Shown here: positions 62,290-64,000 of the stretch, in pieces | How the letters are laid out: the number at the start of each line of letters is the position of its first letter | How positions within the stretch are numbered: the first letter of the stretch is position 1 | Assembly: GCF_000439085.1 (NCBI RefSeq) | Contig: NZ_AUUA01000003.1 | Coordinates: forward strand, 310,001-374,000 | From: Leminorella grimontii ATCC 33999 = DSM 5078 | Lineage (GTDB): Bacteria; Pseudomonadota; Gammaproteobacteria; Enterobacterales; Enterobacteriaceae | Length of the DNA: 64,000 bases | Direction of reading: 5' to 3' | Program-made: the position numbers and the translations under genes | The notes under the pieces: model-generated | Told to the model about the DNA's origin: nothing | The model's input: only the letters and a program-made list of their open reading frames with translations | Databases searched by the model: none

Positions 62290-63837
62290 ATGGGTAGAGA
62301 TATTATTATAGGCATCGACATTGGCACTACCGGAGTGCGATCGGTGGCCTACCAATCCGGACAGTCAACCGCTCACGCCATCGCGACCGAAGAGTATCCG
62401 CTGTTCACCGATCAGACCGGCGTCGCCGAGCAGGACGCAAACTCCATCCTACTGTCCACCGTCGCCGTGATTAAAAGAACCGTCGCCCAGCTTGGCGATG
62501 ACGCCAAAAACGTTCGCGGGCTGGCCATCAGCTCGGTGCTTCACAGCTTTCTCGCTCTGGCGGAAGAGGGAACGCCGCTGACCAGGCTGATGACCTGGGG
62601 CGACTCCCGCAGCCAGATCTATCTGGACGAGGTTAAATCGCAGATCGACGTCGAGCGCCTCTACCACCGGACCGGCTGCCCCATTCACCCGATGTACTCT
62701 CTGCTGAAGATTTACTGGCTGAAGAAAACCCACCCCGACACGTTCGCCAGATCCGCCCGATTCGGCACCATCAAGGACTTCGTGTTCCACCACCTGACCG
62801 GCGTTCGCGTCGTTGACCGCTCTATTGCGAGCGGCAGCGGCTGCTACAACATTCAAACCCTGGAGTGGGACAAAGAGATCTTAGCGCTGCTCGGCATCGG
62901 CGAAGAGCGGATGGTGAAGGTGGTTTCCACCACCCACTATGAGAACCTGACGGACGCCGCCGCCGCCCGCCTCGGGCTGCCCCACCCGGTGCCGGTAGTG
63001 ATCGGCGCGGGTGACGGCATGATGGCCAACATCGGCGTCGGCGCTATCCGCCCCGGCCAGATCAACATCACCATCGGCACCAGCGGCGCTATCCGCATGG
63101 CGTCCAAGGAGCCGCGCACCGACGCCAAGCGCCGCACCTGGTGCTATAACGTCACCGACGACCGCTGGATGCTCGGCGGCGCCATCAACAACGGCGGCGT
63201 CTCCTTCCGCTGGGCCAGAGACAAATTCGCCGAAACCGAACAGCGCGTGGCCGACAAGCTGGGGCTTAACCCCTACGCCCTGCTGACGTCCTACGCGGAA
63301 AAGGTGTCCGCCGGGTCGGACGGCCTTATCGTGCTGCCCTTTTTCACCGGCGAGCGCGCGCCCTACTGGAATGCCAACGCGCGCGGCACCATGCTCGGCC
63401 TGACGCTCAACCACGACAAGCGCCACATTATCCGCGCCACGCTGGAGGGCATCTGCTACCGCATGCGCAGCGTGCTGGAATCGCTCGAGGAGCTAACCGG
63501 CAAGGTGGAAGAGATCCGCGTCAGCGGCAGCTTTACCCATTCGCCGGTCTGGCTACAAATCCTGGCCGACGTCATCGGGCGCGAAATCCACGTGCCGGAC
63601 GTCGACGAAGGGGCCGCCTACGGCGCGGCCATTATGGGGCTTTACGCGCTGGGCGAGCTTTCGAGCATCGACAAGGCCAGCGATCTAATAGGCATCCGGA
63701 AAACCTATACGCCGAACGGAAGCCACAAGCACGCCTACGACCGGCTTTACGGCATCTACCTGAAGACCTACTGGAATCTGCAAGAACAATTTAAAGACAT
63801 CGCCGACTTCCAGCGCGAAAAATACCATTCAATGTAA
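62290..63837 (+). CDS. FGGY-family carbohydrate kinase (gluconokinase-like)
   Basis: A 515-residue sugar kinase of the FGGY family. Phosphate-binding start IIIGIDIGTTGVRSVAYQSG (about 6-25), then MTWGDSRSQ, GAGDGMMANIGVGAIRPGQI (about 239-258), NINITIGTSGAIRM-type loop and the C-terminal RVSGSFTHSPVWLQILADVI. The closest group that I recognise is bacterial gluconokinase (GntK of the Gram-positive type), but xylulokinase-like enzymes are similar and the sugar is not certain. The ATG at 62290 starts the fold directly; a frame 22 codons longer has no family support. Followed 16 bp later by a 2-hydroxyacid dehydrogenase gene. Confidence 0.88.
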   Translation: MGRDIIIGIDIGTTGVRSVAYQSGQSTAHAIATEEYPLFTDQTGVAEQDANSILLSTVAVIKRTVAQLGDDAKNVRGLAISSVLHSFLALAEEGTPLTRLMTWGDSRSQIYLDEVKSQIDVERLYHRTGCPIHPMYSLLKIYWLKKTHPDTFARSARFGTIKDFVFHHLTGVRVVDRSIASGSGCYNIQTLEWDKEILALLGIGEERMVKVVSTTHYENLTDAAAARLGLPHPVPVVIGAGDGMMANIGVGAIRPGQINITIGTSGAIRMASKEPRTDAKRRTWCYNVTDDRWMLGGAINNGGVSFRWARDKFAETEQRVADKLGLNPYALLTSYAEKVSAGSDGLIVLPFFTGERAPYWNANARGTMLGLTLNHDKRHIIRATLEGICYRMRSVLESLEELTGKVEEIRVSGSFTHSPVWLQILADVIGREIHVPDVDEGAAYGAAIMGLYALGELSSIDKASDLIGIRKTYTPNGSHKHAYDRLYGIYLKTYWNLQEQFKDIADFQREKYHSM

Positions 63838-63853
63838 AGGAGCTTTTTCAACT

Positions 63854-64000
63854 ATGGCCGTTGTACTGACCACCTCACGCGCGTTTTCTACCTGTCATCA
63901 GGCGCAGAAAATACTGACCGACGCCGGGCACGAGCTCAAGATGGTGACGCCGCAAAAACCGATGAAGGCCGCCGAGCTGGTGCCGATGGTAAAGGGCGTC
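63854..64000 (+). CDS. 2-hydroxyacid / phosphoglycerate dehydrogenase-like protein, 3' truncated
   Basis: First 49 codons of a gene that leaves the window. MAVVLTTSRAFSTCHQAQKI and HELKMVTPQKPMKAAELVPM look like the start of a D-isomer-specific 2-hydroxyacid dehydrogenase (the substrate-binding domain of SerA-like enzymes). AAAGGAG lies 11 nt before the ATG. Its partner is the sugar kinase just upstream, so it probably acts on a sugar acid in the same pathway. Confidence 0.7.
   Translation, partial: MAVVLTTSRAFSTCHQAQKILTDAGHELKMVTPQKPMKAAELVPMVKGV

Noticed and set aside
1-64000. CRISPR arrays, rRNA genes, integrase or complete insertion sequences
   Set aside because: No regularly spaced repeats, rRNA-like segments, integrase gene or paired IS ends were seen on either strand.

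Overview
The window looks like chromosomal DNA of a Gram-negative gammaproteobacterium, most likely an enterobacterium (order Enterobacterales). Evidence: the yaeQ / yaeP-rof / tilS / yaeR block keeps the E. coli neighbourhood, and the torYZ, cit, nik and lut genes closely resemble enteric versions. Housekeeping blocks look GC-rich and are separated by very AT-rich accessory stretches. I cannot place the genus from sequence alone.

Layout. (1) 1-6500 is the right end of a CP4-44-like genomic island: a large AIDA-type autotransporter (5' end outside the window), a DUF932 protein, a RadC-family JAMM protein, the CbeA antitoxin, a small unknown protein where the CbtA toxin would be expected, and a DUF4942 protein. 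A 23-nt copy of a tRNA 3' end closes it at 6474-6496 and probably marks the attachment site. (2) 6.6-19.5 kb is accessory DNA: START and DJ-1 family exported proteins, a CadC-like membrane regulator with a FidL-like partner, two small zinc-ribbon proteins, a LysR regulator, a ZraP-like metal-binding protein, a Ner-like operon whose hairpin leader is duplicated 1.2 kb away, and a row of small genes that resemble immunity proteins of polymorphic-toxin loci with no toxin visible. (3) 19.6-21.8 kb carries panD, panB and a DUF2520 (PanG-like) reductase. (4) 22.3-25.3 kb is a second autotransporter.

(5) 26-40 kb is anaerobic respiration and fermentation: torZ-torY (TMAO/N-oxide respiration) with a palindromic NarL/NarP-type site upstream, then a complete citrate fermentation locus on the minus strand: citA-citB two-component system, a CitS-type transporter, citD-citE-citF, citC, citX, citG. 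(6) 40.2-43.2 kb has a candidate small RNA or leader, two tandem patatin-like phospholipases and a third orphan zinc-ribbon protein. (7) 43.8-49.7 kb is a nickel ABC-transporter operon led by a methyltransferase and preceded by a near-consensus NikR operator. (8) 49.8-56.3 kb holds an AarF/UbiB-family kinase, an unknown protein, yaeQ, yaeP, rof, a cytochrome c, tilS and yaeR. (9) 56.4-61 kb is an L-lactate utilisation operon (lctP-lutABC), followed by a YafE-like methyltransferase and the start of a sugar-kinase / 2-hydroxyacid-dehydrogenase operon that leaves the window.

The strongest candidates for something undescribed are: a mosaic palindromic intergenic element present in three copies (about 22.0, 33.0 and 54.1 kb), whose stems keep pairing although their sequences change; a duplicated leader in which the ribosome binding site is buried in a hairpin; the promoter-terminator unit in front of the patatin pair; and three stand-alone InsA-like zinc-ribbon proteins. 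All functional statements are from reading the sequence and family knowledge; no database search was run.
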